From: Achatina immaculata
Taxonomy: Eukaryota > Mollusca > Gastropoda > Stylommatophora > Achatinidae
DNA: 64,000 nt
Direction: 5' to 3'
Assembly: GCA_009760885.1 (NCBI GenBank)
Contig: CM019710.1
Location: 2,582,633 to 2,646,632 of the forward strand
Shown here: piece after piece, positions 44,937-56,832 of the stretch
Layout: the number at the start of each line of letters is the position of its first letter
How positions within the stretch are numbered: position 1 is the stretch's first letter
The notes under the pieces: generated by a model
Seen by the model: the letters and a program-made list of their open reading frames with translations, nothing else
The model's database searches: none
Told to the model about the DNA's origin: nothing
Program-made: the position numbers and the translations under genes

Positions 44937-45790
44937 GTGCTACAGTACCCTGTGACTGGTGCTACAGTACCCTGTGACTGGTGCTACAGTACGCTGGTGA
45001 CTGGTGCTACAGTACGCTGGTGACTGGTGCTACAGTACGCTGGTGACTGGTGCTACAGTACGCTGGTGACTGGTGCTACAGTACGCTGGTGACTGGTGCT
45101 ACAGTACGCTGGTGACTGGTGCTACAGTACGCTGGTGACTGGTGCTACAGTACGCTGGTGACTGGTGCTACAGTACGCTGGTGACTGGTGCTACAGTACG
45201 CTGGTGACTGGTGCTACAGTACGCTGGTGACTGGTGCTACAGTACGCTGGTGACTGGTGCTACAGTACCCTGTGACTGGTGCTACAGTACACTGGTGACT
45301 GGTGCTACAGTACACTGGTGACTGGTGCTACAGTAAGCTGGTGACTGGTGCTACAGTACCCTGTGACTGGTGCTACAGTACGCTGGTGACTGGTGCTACA
45401 GTACGCTGGTGACTGGTGCTACAGTACACTGGTGACTGGTGCTACAGTACGCTGGTGACTGGTGCTACAGTACACTGGTGACTGGTGCTACAGTAAGCTG
45501 GTGACTGGTGCTACAGTAAGCTGGTGACTGGTGCTACAGTACACTGGTGACTGGTGCTACAGTACCCTGTGACTGGTGCTACAGTATGCTGGTGACTGGT
45601 GCTACAGTATGCTGGTGACTGGTGCTACAGTATGCTGGTGACTGGTGCTACAGTACGCTGGTGACTGGTGCTACAGTACGCTGGTGACTGGTGCTACAGT
45701 ATGCTGGTGACTGGTGCTACAGTATGCTGGTGACTGGTGCTACAGTACGCTGGTGCTACAGTACGCTGGTGGCTGGTGCTACAGTACGCA
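44937..45790. repeat. 23-bp minisatellite, about 37 copies
   Basis: Units are GGTGCTACAGTACGCTGGTG plus ACT, with variants CCTGTG, ACTGGTG, AAGCTGG and ATGCTGG. Blocks of one variant (e.g. 45000-45250) point to recent local expansion. Confidence 0.95.
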
Positions 45791-45989
45791 GACTTTGATC
45801 TATGATTTCCTACAACACAATTAATTAAAATCCTATTATATTGTACCAGAAGACTTTGATCTATGATTTCCTAGAACACAATTAATTAAAATCCAATTAT
45901 ATTGTACCAGGAGACTTGTAAGTCCATAATCTGCCGAAAGTAAACGAGAAAGTGACCAAGTAACGGAAGCAATGGAAGTGAAAGAAGTA

Positions 45990-46350
45990 AAGGGATATGC
46001 CCAAACCAACAGAAGAAGATTTGCCCCAAACCAACAGAAGGAGATTTGCCCCAAACTAACAGAAGGAGATTTGCCCCAAACTAACAAAAGGAGATTTGGC
46101 GACTGCGATATCCAGCGCTGGTCCAAGACTTCAATTAAAGACGGAAGATTATGATCATCAAAAGATGTAACGAACACAAGGAGGTTCTGATCATCAAAAG
46201 ATATAACGAACATAAGGAGGGTTCTGATCATTAAAGATATAACGAATACACGGAAAAAGATTCTGATAATCAAAAAATGTAACGAGAACAAGGAGGGTTC
46301 TGATCATCAAAAGATATAACGAACACAAGGAAGGTTCTGATCACCAAAGA
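45990..46350. repeat. Two short arrays (27 bp, then ~40 bp)
   Basis: 45995-46100: CAACAGAAGGAGATTTGCCC units. 46150-46350: TCTGATCATCAAAAGATATA and ACGAACACAAGGAGG units, the target array for the mariner that follows. The same units recur at 47692-47950 and 49296-49690. Confidence 0.9.
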
Positions 46351-46352
46351 TA

Positions 46353-47691
46353 CGCGGGAAGTCACTAAGTAACTCGCAAATTGAAATATTTTATCAGTGG
46401 CAGTTATCAGGTAGTATTTAAATATATCCTTAGATAGTACCATAAATCCAACTTTATAATAGTTGTATGTAGGGGGCGCTGGGAGTTAGTGCGCATGCGC
46501 AAAGTAGTAACAAAATGGCTATGCAACTGTTAGTGTGTACCAAAGAAGAACAGAGAAGTGTAGTGTGATTTTTGTGGGCTAAAGGACATTCAGCTGAGGA
46601 CATTCACAAGGAAATGATTACAGTTTATGCTGAAAAGTTTTTATCACATAAAGCGGTCTATAACTGGGTAAAAGAATTTCTCAGGGACGCACCGAAATTG
46701 TTGACAAAATCCGACTTGGCCGTCCTGTTCAGATTGCAACAGAAGCGACTGTGCAACGTGTGAATGAGATTATCAGAGCTGATAGACGAGTAACGATAGA
46801 CAGTGTAGCAAGTGCAATCGGATGTTCACATGACTTAGCCTACAGAATAATGCATGAGCATTGAGTTTTCGGAAAGTTTGCTCACGTTGGGTACACAGAG
46901 ATCTGAATGGTGAACACAAAATGAACCGATTTGGTTTCTCATTGCAGCATCTCTGTCATTACGCATATGAAGGTGAAGACATGCTCCAAAGGATTATTAC
47001 TGGAGACGAATCTTGGGTGCACAACTACCAACCCGAATCAAAACGTGCCTCAATGCAATGGAAACACCCGTCATCGCCATGCACAAAAAATTCAGATTAC
47101 GCCTTCCGCGGGGAAGGTTATGCTGACAGTGTTCTGGGATTATCAAGGAGTGTTGTTAACCAAGTTCCAGAAGCATGGTGACAGTGTGAATTCTGTATAG
47201 TACTGTGAAGTTCTGTCGATGTAACGGGATGCAATTCGAAGAAAACGTCCTGGTCTGCTGACTAGAGGTGTGCTTCTCCTTCATGACAATGCCAGACCAC
47301 ATACGGCTCGGTTAACCCAAGAGAAAATTACCCAGTTGGGTTGGGAAGTTCTTGAACATCCAACCTATAGTCCTGACTTAGCTCCAAGTGATTTTCACCT
47401 GTTTGGTCCATTGAAAAACCACCTTGGCGGGAGAAGATTCTCGAGTGACGAAGAGGTGGAAACAGAAGTAAAAAAAGATTCAGAAATCGGACTCTCGATT
47501 TTTACGCCATGGGTATTGCATCACTGATTACACGATGGGACGGATGTATTAATGTTGGTGGCGGTTATGTTGAGAAATAGGGGAATAATGAAGGTTCCAA
47601 AATTAAAAGTTTTCAAACTACTGCCGCGTTTAGTTTAGTTGTTTTTTTTTTTGTAACAGGCATTTGCGAGTTATTTAATGACTTCCCCTCG
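46353..47691 (+). mobile_element. Mariner transposon, inactive, copy A
   Basis: 1339 bp with ~30-bp inverted ends (CGCGGGAAGTCACTAAGTAA at the left; reverse complement of TTATTTAATGACTTCCCCTC at the right) and TA on both sides (46351-46352, 47692-47693). It sits exactly inside a unit of the 40-bp array: AAAGATATAACG is split at its TA. A different mariner family from 8240 and 61586. Confidence 0.94.
46515..47526 (+). pseudogene. Mariner transposase pseudogene, copy A
   Basis: Legible from MAMQLLVCTKEEQRSVV, a TGA, then FLWAKGHSAEDIHKEM, a frameshift near 46690, IRLGRPVQIATEATVQRV, another shift near 46860, VCSRWVHRDLNGEHKM, the first catalytic Asp in IITGDESWVH, the second in LLHDNARPH, and the third in YSPDLAPSDFHLFGPLK. 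The 34-residue gap between the last two marks the DD34D mariner class. At least two stops and three shifts; inactive. Confidence 0.9.
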
Positions 47692-47952
47692 TATAACGAA
47701 CACAAGGAGGGTTCTGATCATTAAAGATATAACGAATACACGGAAAAAGATTCTGATCATCAAAAGATATAACGAACACAAGGAGAGTTCCAATCATCAA
47801 AAGATATAACGAATACAAGGAAGGCTCTGTTCATCAAAGATATAACAAACACACGAAGTATTCTGATAATAAAAAAATGTAACGAGAACAAGGAGGGTTC
47901 TGATCATCAAAAGATATAACGAACACAAGGAGGGTTCTGACCACCAAAGATA

Positions 47953-49295
47953 CGCGGGAAGTCACTAAGTAACTCGCAAATTGAAATATTTTATCAGTGG
48001 CAGTTATCAGGTAGTATTTAAATATATCCTTAGATAGTACCATCAATCCAACTTTATAATAGTTGTATGTAGGGGGCGCTGGGAGTTAGTGCGCATGCGC
48101 AAAGTAGTAACAAAATGGCTATGCAACTGTTAGTGTGTACCAAAGAAGAACAGAGAAGTGTAGTGTGATTTTTGTGGGCTAAAGGACATTCAGCTGAGGA
48201 CATTCACAAGGAAATGATTACAGTTTATGCTGAAAAGTTTTTATCACATAAAGCGGTCTATAACTGGGTAAAAGAATTTCTCAGGGACGCACCGAAATTG
48301 TTGACAAAATCCGACTTGGCCGTCCTGTTCAGATTGCAACAGAAGCGACTGTGCAACGTGTGAATGAGATTATCAGAGCTGATAGACGAGTAACGATAGA
48401 CAGTGTAGAAAGTGCAATTGGATGTTCACATGACTTAGCCTACAGAATAATGCATGAGCAATTGAGTTTTCGGAAAGTTTGCTCACGTTGGGTACACAGA
48501 GATCTGAATGGTGAACACAAAATGAACCGATTTGGTTTCTCATTGCAGCATCTCTGTCATTACGCATATGAAGGTGAAGACATGCTCCAAAGGATTATTA
48601 CTGGAGACGAATCTTGGGTGCACAACTACCAACCCGAATCAAAACGTGCCTCAATGCAATGGAAACACCCGTCATCGCCATGCACAAAAAAATTCAAGAT
48701 TACGCCTTCCGCGGGGAAGGTTATGCTGACAGTGTTCTGGGATTATCAAGGAGTGTTGTTAACCAAGTTCCAGAAGCATGGTGACAGTGTGAATTCTGTA
48801 TAGTACTGTGAAGTTCTGTCGATGTAACGGGATGCAATTCGAAGAAAACGTCCTGGTCTGCTGACTAGAGGTGTGCTTCTCCTTCATGACAATGCCAGAC
48901 CACATACGGCTCGGTTAACCCAAGAGAAAATTACCCAGTTGGGTTGGGAAGTTCTTGAACATCCAACCTATAGTCCTGACTTAGCTCCAAGTGATTTTCA
49001 CCTGTTTGGTCCATTGAAAAACCACCTTGGCGGGAGAAGATTCTCGAGTGACGAAGAGGTGGAAACAGAAGTAAAAAAAGATTCAGAAATCGGACTCTCG
49101 ATTTTTACGCCATGGGTATTGCATCACTGATTACACGATGGGACGGATGTATTAATGTTGGTGGCGGTTATGTTGAGAAATAGGGGAATAATGAAGGTTC
49201 CAAAATTAAAAGTTTTCAAACTACTGCCGCGTTTAGTTTAGTTGTTTTTTTTTTTTGTAACAGGCATTTGCGAGTTATTTAATGACTTCCCCTCG
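47953..49295 (+). mobile_element. Mariner transposon, inactive, copy B
   Basis: 1343 bp, the same ends and TA flanks (47951-47952, 49296-49297), almost identical to copy A including array flanks, hence derived by segmental duplication (offset 1600 bp), not by a second transposition. Confidence 0.94.
48115..49130 (+). pseudogene. Mariner transposase pseudogene, copy B
   Basis: Same organisation as copy A and the same early TGA and first frameshift, so the lesions predate the duplication. Copy B lacks one extra shift: 48351-48803 is open from QRVNEIIRADRRVTIDS through VCSRWV and IITGDESWVH to SAGKVMLTVFWDYQG. It then meets stops before LLHDNARPH. Confidence 0.9.
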
Positions 49296-49690
49296 TATAA
49301 CGAACACAAGGAGGGTTCTGATCATCAAAAGATATAAATAACACTCGGGGGGGGGGGGGTTCTCATCATCAAAAGATATAACTAACACACGGGGGGGGGG
49401 GGGTTCTGATCATCAAAAGATATAAATAACACTCGGAGGGGGGGTTCTGATCATCAAAAGATATAACTAACACTCGGGGGGGGGGTCTGATCATCAAAAG
49501 ATAAACTAACACTCGGAGGGGGGGTTCTGATCATCAAAAGATATAACTAACACTCGGAGGGGGGGTTCTGATCATCAAAAGATATAACTAACACTCGGAG
49601 GGGGGGGGGGGTTCTGATCATCAAAAGATATAACTAACACTCGGGGGGGGGGGGTTCTGATAACCAAAAGATATAACGAACACACGGGGG
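49296..49690 (+). repeat. ~40-bp array with G runs
   Basis: Nine units of TTCTGATCATCAAAAGATAT, AACTAACACTCG and a run of 6-14 G. G-run lengths vary from unit to unit. Confidence 0.94.
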
Positions 49691-49816
49691 TGGGGAGGGG
49701 TGTTATGCGAAGATTAGTGACATAGAGTGACATCTGGAAAAAGGCACATCTGAGATCCGCTTCATCATTAGAGTTTTGTGTGACATAATTACAAGCAAGA
49801 ACATACATATGATGTA

Positions 49817-49868
<52 letters not shown>

Positions 49869-50010
49869 CTGGTGAGATAAAGTCGAAGTAACAATCTCTA
49901 ACCTCAAAGGCCCCGAAAGCGGCAGTTGTATCCACAAGTAGAGTGGCGGGCCGCAATGTATTAGCCAGTTTTTTGTCGAAATACTCAACAGCCTTTGACA
50001 AACTTTTAAT

Positions 50011-50240
50011 ATGTCCGAGCAGGTGGTTCGCTTGCTCTACTAATCCGGTGGTACCGGGTTCCAGTCCCAGTGGTACCGGGTTCCAGTCCCGTGGTGGAGA
50101 TTTTTTTCTGGTATCATCGTACCAAAGAGGCCCTGGGATTCACCCAGCCTCTAAAAATGGATACCAGAGAAATCTTGGAAGGTAAAAGGGTCAGGAGTGA
50201 TACTGACCACATCACACTTTCATGTGCCGAAGGTCATGGA
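50011..50240 (+). mobile_element. tRNA-derived SINE, copy 1
   Basis: A tRNA-like head with a pol III B box GGTTCCAGTCC present twice (50057-50067 and 50079-50089) owing to a 22-bp internal repeat, and a poor A box near 50017. It is followed by a body with CCCTGGGATTCACCCAGCCT and AATGGATACCAG, a pattern common in molluscan SINEs as I remember. The 3' end is not defined. Confidence 0.65.
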
Positions 50241-51544
50241 AAATACGGGCCTAACACCGTATCCCTAATATGGCTTGATAGCATGGACACGGGGATATTA
50301 TTTATTTATTTTCGCACAATCAGTTGGGGCTACAATATTTTTTTTTCCTCTCGCATCATAAACTAATAATTTCTTAACCAACAAAATTTTAATAAAATCA
50401 CAAGTCGCCAGCTGGATATCCTTCATGTAGGGACTTGTGTAACTATGTCTTTCTCTGTAGTGGATGAGTGATTTTCCACTTTAACCATTTGAATATATCC
50501 GGGTTAAGTTGTGGAAGATGTGTAGCTACTAGTCTATAATCAAACAAGTTTAGCACAGACTCGATTATACCAACAAATCTCTGTATCTATGCTGCTCACT
50601 TTTCGCTAACAAACAATGGAAGACTGGTTGCCACACTTAACAGGAAGGCTTGACATAGAAAGAAACGTTTCTTTGTTCAACTTCACAAGCTAATCACTTC
50701 TGAGAGAAAGCAAAAAGAATAATCTTTCATGAAGAATAATTTAAGAATCTGTGTTAGATGTTGTTTAGAATGATCATAGTTACTTTATCTTTCACAGTCT
50801 TTGTTTTGAAGGGGTCTCCATCTAAACTGGCAACCTCGTAAAGGTAGAGCTGATGAAGGTAACAATGGCCTACCCAGACTAGTTCTTTCACGTTAGTAAA
50901 AGTAGCCTACCCGGAATAGTTCTTTCACGCTGGTAAAGGTAGCCATGCACACACCTGTATTATTAGAAGGTAACAATAGCCCACCTAGACTAGTTCTTTC
51001 ACGCTGGTAAATGTAGCCATGCACACACCTGTATTATTACAATATGTCCGCCATGTTTTAAATACTCTGGTGTGTGTTTTAGAAATGACTGGAAATGGAG
51101 GATGCAATAAAATGTTTTTCTTTCTCTCGTTATCGATAAAATATTGATACTGTTAATTTTCCATGCACCATCAACAGGCCAGAAGCATGTTGCTCCATCG
51201 ATTCTGTGGGTGATTAGTTTTAGGGTTACTGTTATAGATGAAGAGAAAATACAAAGGCAAACTCTCTCTCTCTCTTTCTGGTCCATGCCAACCAGGGTTT
51301 GGTTGTCACTGATTTCCACAACCATCTTTCCTTTACTCTTTCTATAAGCTGTGCTCTGTGCCACTCTTTTAGTCCGTCAAGTATCCTCTTCCTTTGTCCT
51401 TTTTTCCCTCCAGCTTTCCTGTTGTCATTAAATACTGCAGTTTGTCACTTCTCAAAAGAAGTCATACAAATCAGGATTGTCGTGTTCTAAATGTTACCAT
51501 AACTTCTGTCTTTTGCCTGGCCTCACTTAGAACCTCTTCATGTT

Positions 51545-51815
51545 CTGCTGACGTTCAGATACAAGGTCAACTTTATTAAATGTTATGCTGACGTTCAGAT
51601 ACAACAAGGTCAACTTTATTAAATGTTATGCTGACGCTCAGATTAAAAAAAAAAAAAGTCAATTTTATTAAATGTTATGCTGACCCTCAGACACAACTAG
51701 GTCAATGTTATGCTGACGTTCAAATACAACTAGGTCAACTTTATTAAATGTTATTCTGACGTTCAGATACAACTAGGTCAACTTTATTAAATGTTATTCT
51801 GACGTTCAGATACAA
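51545..51815. repeat. ~44-bp minisatellite, about 6 copies (also 53695-53895)
   Basis: Units contain GCTGACGTTCAGATACAACA and AGGTCAACTTTATTAAATG. The first copy of the array has two more units than the second. Confidence 0.92.
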
Positions 51816-51953
51816 CGAACACACGGGGGGGGGTGGGTGTTATGCGAAGATTAGTGACATAGAGTGACATCTGGAAAAAGGCACATCTGAGATCCGCTTC
51901 ATCATTAGAGTTTTGTGTGACATAATTACAAGCAAGAACATACATATGATGTA

Positions 51954-52005
<52 letters not shown>

Positions 52006-52147
52006 CTGGTGAGATAAAGTCGAAGTAACAATCTCTAACCTCAAAGGCCCCGAAAGCGGCAGTTGTATCCACAAGTAGAGTGGCGGGCCGCAATGTATTA
52101 GCCAGTTTTTTGTCGAAATACTCAACAGTCTTTGACAAACTTTTAAT

Positions 52148-52377
52148 ATGTCCGAGCAGGTGGTTCGCTTGCTCTACTAATCCGGTGGTACCGGGTTCCA
52201 GTCCCAGTGGTACCGGGTTCCAGTCCCGTGGTGGAGATTTTTTTCTGGTATCATCGTACCAAAGAGGCCCTGGGATTCACCCAGCCTCTAAAAATGGATA
52301 CCAGAGAAATCTTGGAAGGTAAAAGGGTCAGGAGTGATACTGACCACATCACACTTTCATGTGCCGAAGGTCATGGA
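52148..52377 (+). mobile_element. tRNA-derived SINE, copy 2
   Basis: Copy of 50011-50240 by segmental duplication; B boxes at 52194-52204 and 52216-52226. Confidence 0.65.
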
Positions 52378-53989
52378 AAATACGGGCCTAACACCGTATC
52401 CCTAATATGGCTTGATAGCATGGACACGGGGATATTATTTATTTATTTTCGCACAATCAGTTGGGGCTACAATATTTTTTTTTCCTCTCGCATCATAAAC
52501 TAATAATTTCTTAACCAACAAAATTTTAATAAAATCACAAGTCGCCAGCTGGATATCCTTCATGTAGGGACTTGTGTAACTATGTCTTTCTCTGTAGTGG
52601 ATGAGTGATTTTCCACTTTAACCATTTGAATATATCCGGGTTAAGTTGTGGAAGATGTGTAGCTACTAGTCTATAATCAAACAAGTTTAGCACAGACTCG
52701 ATTATACCAACAAATCTCTGTATCTATGCTGCTCACTTTTCGCTAACAAACAATGGAAGACTGGTTGCCACACTTAACAGGAAGGCTTGACATAGAAAGA
52801 AACGTTTCTTTGTTCAACTTCACAAGCTAATCACTTCTGAGAGAAAGCAAAAAGAATAATCTTTCATGAAGAATAATTTAAGAATCTGTGTTAGATGTTG
52901 TTTAGAATGATCATAGTTACTTTATCTTTCACAGTCTTTGTTTTGAAGGGGTCTCCATCTAAACTGGCAACCTCGTAAAGGTAGAGCTCATGAAGGTAAC
53001 AATGGCCTACCCAGACTAGTTCTTTCACGTTAGTAAAAGTAGCCTACCCAGATTAGTTCTTTCACGCTGGTAAAGGTAGCCATGCACACACCTGTATTAT
53101 TAGAAGGTAACAATAGCCCACCTAGACTAGTTCTTTCACGCTGGTAAATGTAGCCATGCACACACCTGTATTATTACAATATGTCCGCCATGTTTTAAAT
53201 ACTCTGGTGTGTGTTTTAGAAATGACTGGAAATGGAGGATGCAATAAAATGTTTTTCTTTCTCTCGTTATCGATAAAATATTGATACTGTTAATTTTCCA
53301 TGCACCATCAACAGGCCAGAAGCATGTTGCTCCATCGATTCTGTGGATGATTAGTTTTACATTAGTTTTAGGGTTACTGTTATAGATGAAGAGAAAATAC
53401 AAAGGCAAACTCTCTCTCTCTCTTTCTGGTCCATGCCAACCAGGGTTTGGTTGTCACTGATTTCCACAACCATCTTTCCTTTACTCTTTCTATAAGCTGT
53501 GCTCTGTGCCACTCTTTTAGTCCGTCAAGTATCCTCTTCCTTTGTCCTTTTTTCCCTCCAGCTTTCCTGTTGTCATTAAATGCTGCAGTTTGTCTCTTCT
53601 CAAAAGATGTCATACAAATCAGGATTGTCGTGTTTTAAATGTTACCATAACTTCTGTCTTTTGCCTGGCCTCACTTAGAACCTCTTCATGTTCTGCTGAC
53701 GTTCAGATACAAGGTCAACTTTATTAAATGTTATGCTGACGTTCAGATACAACAAGGTCAACTTTATTAAATGTTATGCTGACGCTCAGATTAAAAAAAA
53801 AAAAAGTCAATTTTATTAAATGTTATGCTGACCCTCAGACACAACTAGGTCAATGTTATGCTGACGTTCAAATACAACTAGGTCAACTTTATTAAATTAA
53901 CAAGAACAAAATTATCACAAAGATAACAGAAGTAGAACAACAAGTATCTTAGTTGAGATAATCACGGAACTAATAGTAGCAATAATCAA

Positions 53990-54470
53990 GATACTGGCAG
54001 TAGCTTTAATATTTAGCTATAAGTGTACAGCTAACATACAATCAGTCATAAGGGTACAGCTAACATACAATCAGTCATAAGGGTACAGCTAACATACAAT
54101 CAGTCATAAGGGTACAGCTGACATACAACCAGCTATAAGGGTACAGCTAACATACAATCAGCTATAAGGGTACAGCTAACATACAATCAGCTATAAGGGT
54201 ACAGCTAACATACAACCAGCTATAAGGGTACAGCTAACATACAATCAGTCATAAGGGTACAGCTGACATACAACCAGCTATAAGGGTACAGCTAACATAC
54301 AATCAGTCATAAGTGTACAGCTAACATACAATCAGCTATAAGTGTACAGCTAACATACAATCAGTCATAAGGGTACAGCTAACATACAATCAGTCATAAG
54401 GGTACAGCTGACATACAATCAGCTATAAGGGTACAGCTGACATACAATCAGCTATAAGGGTACATCTGAC
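53990..54470. repeat. ~30-bp minisatellite, about 16 copies
   Basis: Units contain ATAAGGGTACAGCTAACATA and CAATCAGTC; variants with AGCTATAAG. Confidence 0.94.
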
Positions 54471-54479
54471 GATACAAAA

Positions 54480-56000
54480 AGAAACCAGACAGACAGGGAG
54501 AGACAGTATGGGAGAGAGAGAGAGAGACAAAGTATGGGAGAGAGAGACAAAGTATGGAAGAGAGAGACAAAGTATGGGAGAGTGAGACAAAGTATGGGTG
54601 AGAGAGACAAAGTATGGGAGAGAGAGTGGCAAAGTATGGGAGAGAGAGACAAAGTATGGGAGAGAGAGTGGCAAAGTATGGGAGAGAGAGAGACAAAGTA
54701 TGGGAGAGAGAGATAAAGTATGGGAGAGAGAGGGGCAAAGTATGGGAGTGAGAGAGAGATAAAGTATGGGAAAGAGAGGGACAAAGTATAGGAGAGATGG
54801 GGCAAAGTATGGAAGAGAGGGACAAGTATGGGAGAGAGAGGGGCAAAGTATGAGAGTGAGAGAGGGACAAAGTATGGAAGAGAGAGATAAAGTATGGAAG
54901 AGAGGGGCAAAGTATGGGAGAGAGAGACAAAGTATGGGTGAGAGAGACAAAGTATGGAGAGAGAGTGGCAAAGTATGGGAGAGAGAGACAAAGTATGGGA
55001 GAGAGAGTGGCAAAGTATGGGAGAGAGAGAGACAAAGTATGGGAGAGAGAGATAAAGTATGGGAGAGAGAGGGGCAAAGTATGGGAGTGAGAGAGAGATA
55101 AAGTATGGGAAAGAGAGGGACAAAGTATAGGAGAGATGGGGCAAAGTATGGGAGAGAGAGGGACAAAGTATGGGAGAGAGAGGGGCAAAGTATGAGAGTG
55201 AGAGAGGGACAAAGTATGGAAGAGAGATAAAGTATGGGAGAGAGAGACAAAGTATGGGAGAGAGAGACAAAGTATGGGAGAGAGAGACAAAGTATGGGAG
55301 AGAGAGTGGCAAAGTATGGGAGAGAGAGAGAGACAAAGTATGGGAGAGAGAGATAAAGTATGGGAGAGAGAGGGGCAAAGTATGGGAGTGAGAGAGAGAT
55401 AAAGTATGGGAAAGAGAGGGACAAAGTATAGGAGAGATGGGGGCAAAGTATGGGAGTGAGACAGAGATAAAGTATGGGAGAGAGAGGGACAAAGTATGGG
55501 AGAGAGAGGGGCAAAGTATGAGAGTGAGAGAGGGACAAAGTATGGAAGAGAGAGATAAAGTATGGAAGAGAGAGGGACAAAGTATGGGAGAGAGAGGGAC
55601 AAAGTATGGAGGAGAAAGATAAAGTATGGGAGAGATAGGGGCAAAGTATGGGAGAGAGAGAGAGGCAATGTATGGGAGATAGAGGGACAAAGTATGGGAG
55701 AGATGGGGCAAAGTATGGGAGAGAGTGAGAGGGGCAAAGTATGGGAGAGAGTGAGAGAAACAAAGTATGGAAGAGAGAGACAAAGTATGAGAGAGAGATG
55801 CAAAAGTATGAGAGAGAGGGGGAGACAAAATATAGGGGAGAGAGAGATGAAAATATGGGAGAGAGAGGGGAAAGAGGCAAAGCAGGGAGAGAGAGGGGAA
55901 AGAGGCAAAGTAGAGAGAGAGATGAAAATATGGGAGAGAAAGAGAGAGAGACAGAAAGAAAAAGTACGGGAGAGAGAGGTACAGTACAAGAGAGTGAACA
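54480..56000 (+). repeat. Purine-rich minisatellite, ~20-bp unit, 1.5 kb
   Basis: Units AAAGTATGGGAGAGAGAGAC with many indels. The plus strand is almost all A and G, interrupted by TAT and single C. A higher-order pattern is visible (54600-54900, 54930-55200 and 55260-55540 repeat the same variant order). Very long frames on both strands are artefacts. Confidence 0.95.
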
Positions 56001-56434
56001 AAATAAACAAATATTTTTAAGGAAACCCCCAAAAAATATTGTCTAATATTTTATATCTCAAATTTTGCACTGGCCAGTCAATTTCAGTTTGGTACATTAT
56101 ATATATATATATTATTTAGTATCTTGTAGACAAAAAAAATCATAGCTAAAATAAGTTTTAAATGGTATAATTAATATAATTGTAGACATATTAGTTTCTG
56201 TATGTTCTCATACATGGATGATCAGTTATCACAAGGAAAAGTATGGTAGCAAGCCAGGCATTCAGCTCTCTACATCAAACTCAGGTCTAGTCATTCACAA
56301 GCAAGAAGTCATGGTAACAAGCCAGACAAGCAAGAAGTCATGGTAACAAGTGCAGACAAGCAAGAAGTCATGGTAACAAACCAGATACCTCTACATCACC
56401 TCAGGTCTAGTCATTCTTACACAATAGGAAATGA
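56001..56434. other. Spacer
   Basis: AT-rich, with an AT run at 56098-56112 and short repeats of GACAAGCAAGAAGTCATGGT at 56300-56385. No gene. Confidence 0.6.
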
Positions 56435-56832
56435 TACTGGCCAAGACAAAAGATTAGCACAGACCTGTGAGACCTGGACGCTTGAACAAAACAGCAGAGA
56501 AACACAGAAGAGTCTTTCAAATATGGACACAAAAAAGAACAAAAATATCCATACTACAAGAAACTAATATTGAAGAAGGCTGGCTAGTAAAGAAGATTAA
56601 AAACTGAAGTATTTTGGACATATTAAACTTCACGAAGAGTTTGGAGAATACAGTCTTGAAAGGGTAGATAATGGAAAAAAGAAAGAGAGGAAGACCAAGG
56701 AAAAGATGGCTGCAAGACATCGTTGATGATTTGTGAATGGATGCATTGGCAGGAGGGCTTCTTGCTTACAGGCCTATTGGAGAGCTGTTAGGGAGGCAAA
56801 GTTCTGCAAGGGACATGCTAATTAATGAATGA
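56435..56832 (+). mobile_element. 5'-truncated non-LTR retrotransposon, 3' end (copy 1)
   Basis: Coding remnants [43 protein letters not shown], stop codons within, and the short tail AATGAATGAA. Same family as 6138-6498 and 26005-26325, but more decayed. Confidence 0.85.

Larger units (their letters stand above)
46290..49320. repeat. Tandem duplication of about 1.6 kb (array plus mariner)
   Basis: About 46290-47880 and 47890-49320, offset 1600 bp. The junction lies in the ATCAAAAGATATAACGAACA array. Confidence 0.93.
49677..53895. repeat. Tandem duplication of about 2.14 kb containing a SINE
   Basis: 49677-51816 and 51817-53895, offset 2137. Each starts at ACGAACACACGGGG, includes a GA microsatellite (49830-49866; 51957-52003), a SINE, about 1 kb of unique sequence and a ~44-bp array (51545-51815; 53700-53895). 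No gene is recognised in the unique part (50300-51540). Confidence 0.94.

Noticed and set aside
54423..56046. Reading frames of up to about 520 codons on both strands
   Set aside because: They lie wholly in the GA-rich minisatellite, are open in several frames at once, and have low-complexity Ser/Leu/Pro or Gly/Arg/Lys composition with no start context.
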